Origin: a bacterium
GTDB lineage: Bacteria > Vulcanimicrobiota > CADAWZ01
Direction of reading: 5' to 3'
DNA length: 5,446 nt
Assembly: GCA_024409025.1 (NCBI GenBank)
Contig: JAKSUM010000106.1
Coordinates: 1 to 5,446 of the forward strand
This document shows, piece by piece, positions 5,387-5,446 of the stretch (within the stretch, counting starts at the first letter, position 1; every line of letters starts with the position of its first letter). The translations under genes were made by a program, and so were the position numbers. The notes beneath the pieces are model-generated. The model did not search any database. It was not told the DNA's origin and worked only from the letters and a program-made list of their open reading frames with translations.

Positions 5387-5446
5387 TTATAGATCGCTAT
5401 TTCTGAGCCTTACGGATATTTCTGACGTGAGAGAGAGTATTTTTTC
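5387..5446 (-). CDS. Possible 3' end of a convergent gene, product unknown, frame uncertain
   Basis: The stretch right of the two-way terminator is open on the minus strand to the window edge. One frame gives EKILSLTSEISVRLRNSDL and stops with TAA at 5387-5389, 7 bases from the terminator; a second frame gives KNTLSHVRNIRKAQK and stops with TAG at 5397-5399. I cannot choose between them with confidence and recognise neither. The bidirectional terminator is the main reason to expect a convergent gene; the fragment is too short for any functional statement. Confidence 0.3.
   Translation of the reverse strand, partial: EKILSLTSEISVRLRNSDL

Noticed and set aside
1..5446. CRISPR arrays, insertion sequences, tRNA genes
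   Set aside because: No regularly spaced repeats, no terminal inverted repeats or transposase motifs, and no cloverleaf with CCA end or TTCGA loop was seen on reading both strands by eye.

Overview
The window (5446 bases) is dense protein-coding DNA with two divergent transcription units that share a 189-base AT-rich gap at 3915-4103. There are no RNA genes, mobile elements, CRISPR arrays or integrase traces that I can support. Base composition looks mid-range, and the genes use many ATA, AGA/AGG and TAT codons. The gene set (PTS Enzyme I, a corrinoid adenosyltransferase, a POT-type transporter, a membrane-anchored nuclease of the type common in clostridia and lactobacilli) suggests a fermentative, probably host-associated anaerobe. 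A clostridial Firmicute fits best, but spirochaetes or elusimicrobia cannot be excluded from this sequence alone.

Left unit, minus strand, read from 3914 down to the window edge at 1: a POT/PTR-family MFS transporter; a five-helix Yip1-like membrane protein with a duplicated 13-residue charged tail; a CobO/BtuR-type cob(I)alamin adenosyltransferase; an exported phosphodiester-glycosidase (NAGPA/DUF2233) domain protein; and the first 87 codons of PTS Enzyme I (ptsI). Gaps are 4 bases, -26, -4 and 13 bases, with no terminator between genes, so this looks like one operon with translational coupling. The functions do not form an obvious pathway. Peptide uptake, cofactor metabolism, envelope sugar chemistry and sugar phosphotransfer are simply co-transcribed.

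Right unit, plus strand, 4005-5380: a strong extended -10 promoter, a 137-residue conserved protein of unknown function, a 274-residue membrane-anchored DNA/RNA non-specific endonuclease (start codon overlapping the previous stop), and a near-perfect bidirectional hairpin terminator. This is a self-contained two-gene module. The last 60 or so bases probably hold the 3' end of a convergent minus-strand gene.

The points most worth a second look are: a clean 7-residue in-frame deletion just after the Walker A loop of the adenosyltransferase; the tightly coupled unknown protein plus nuclease; an A8 run at the end of the glycosidase gene, where a one-base slip would fuse it to Enzyme I; and the tandem duplication at the N-terminus of the Yip1-like protein. 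I did not find a convincing wholly new system.
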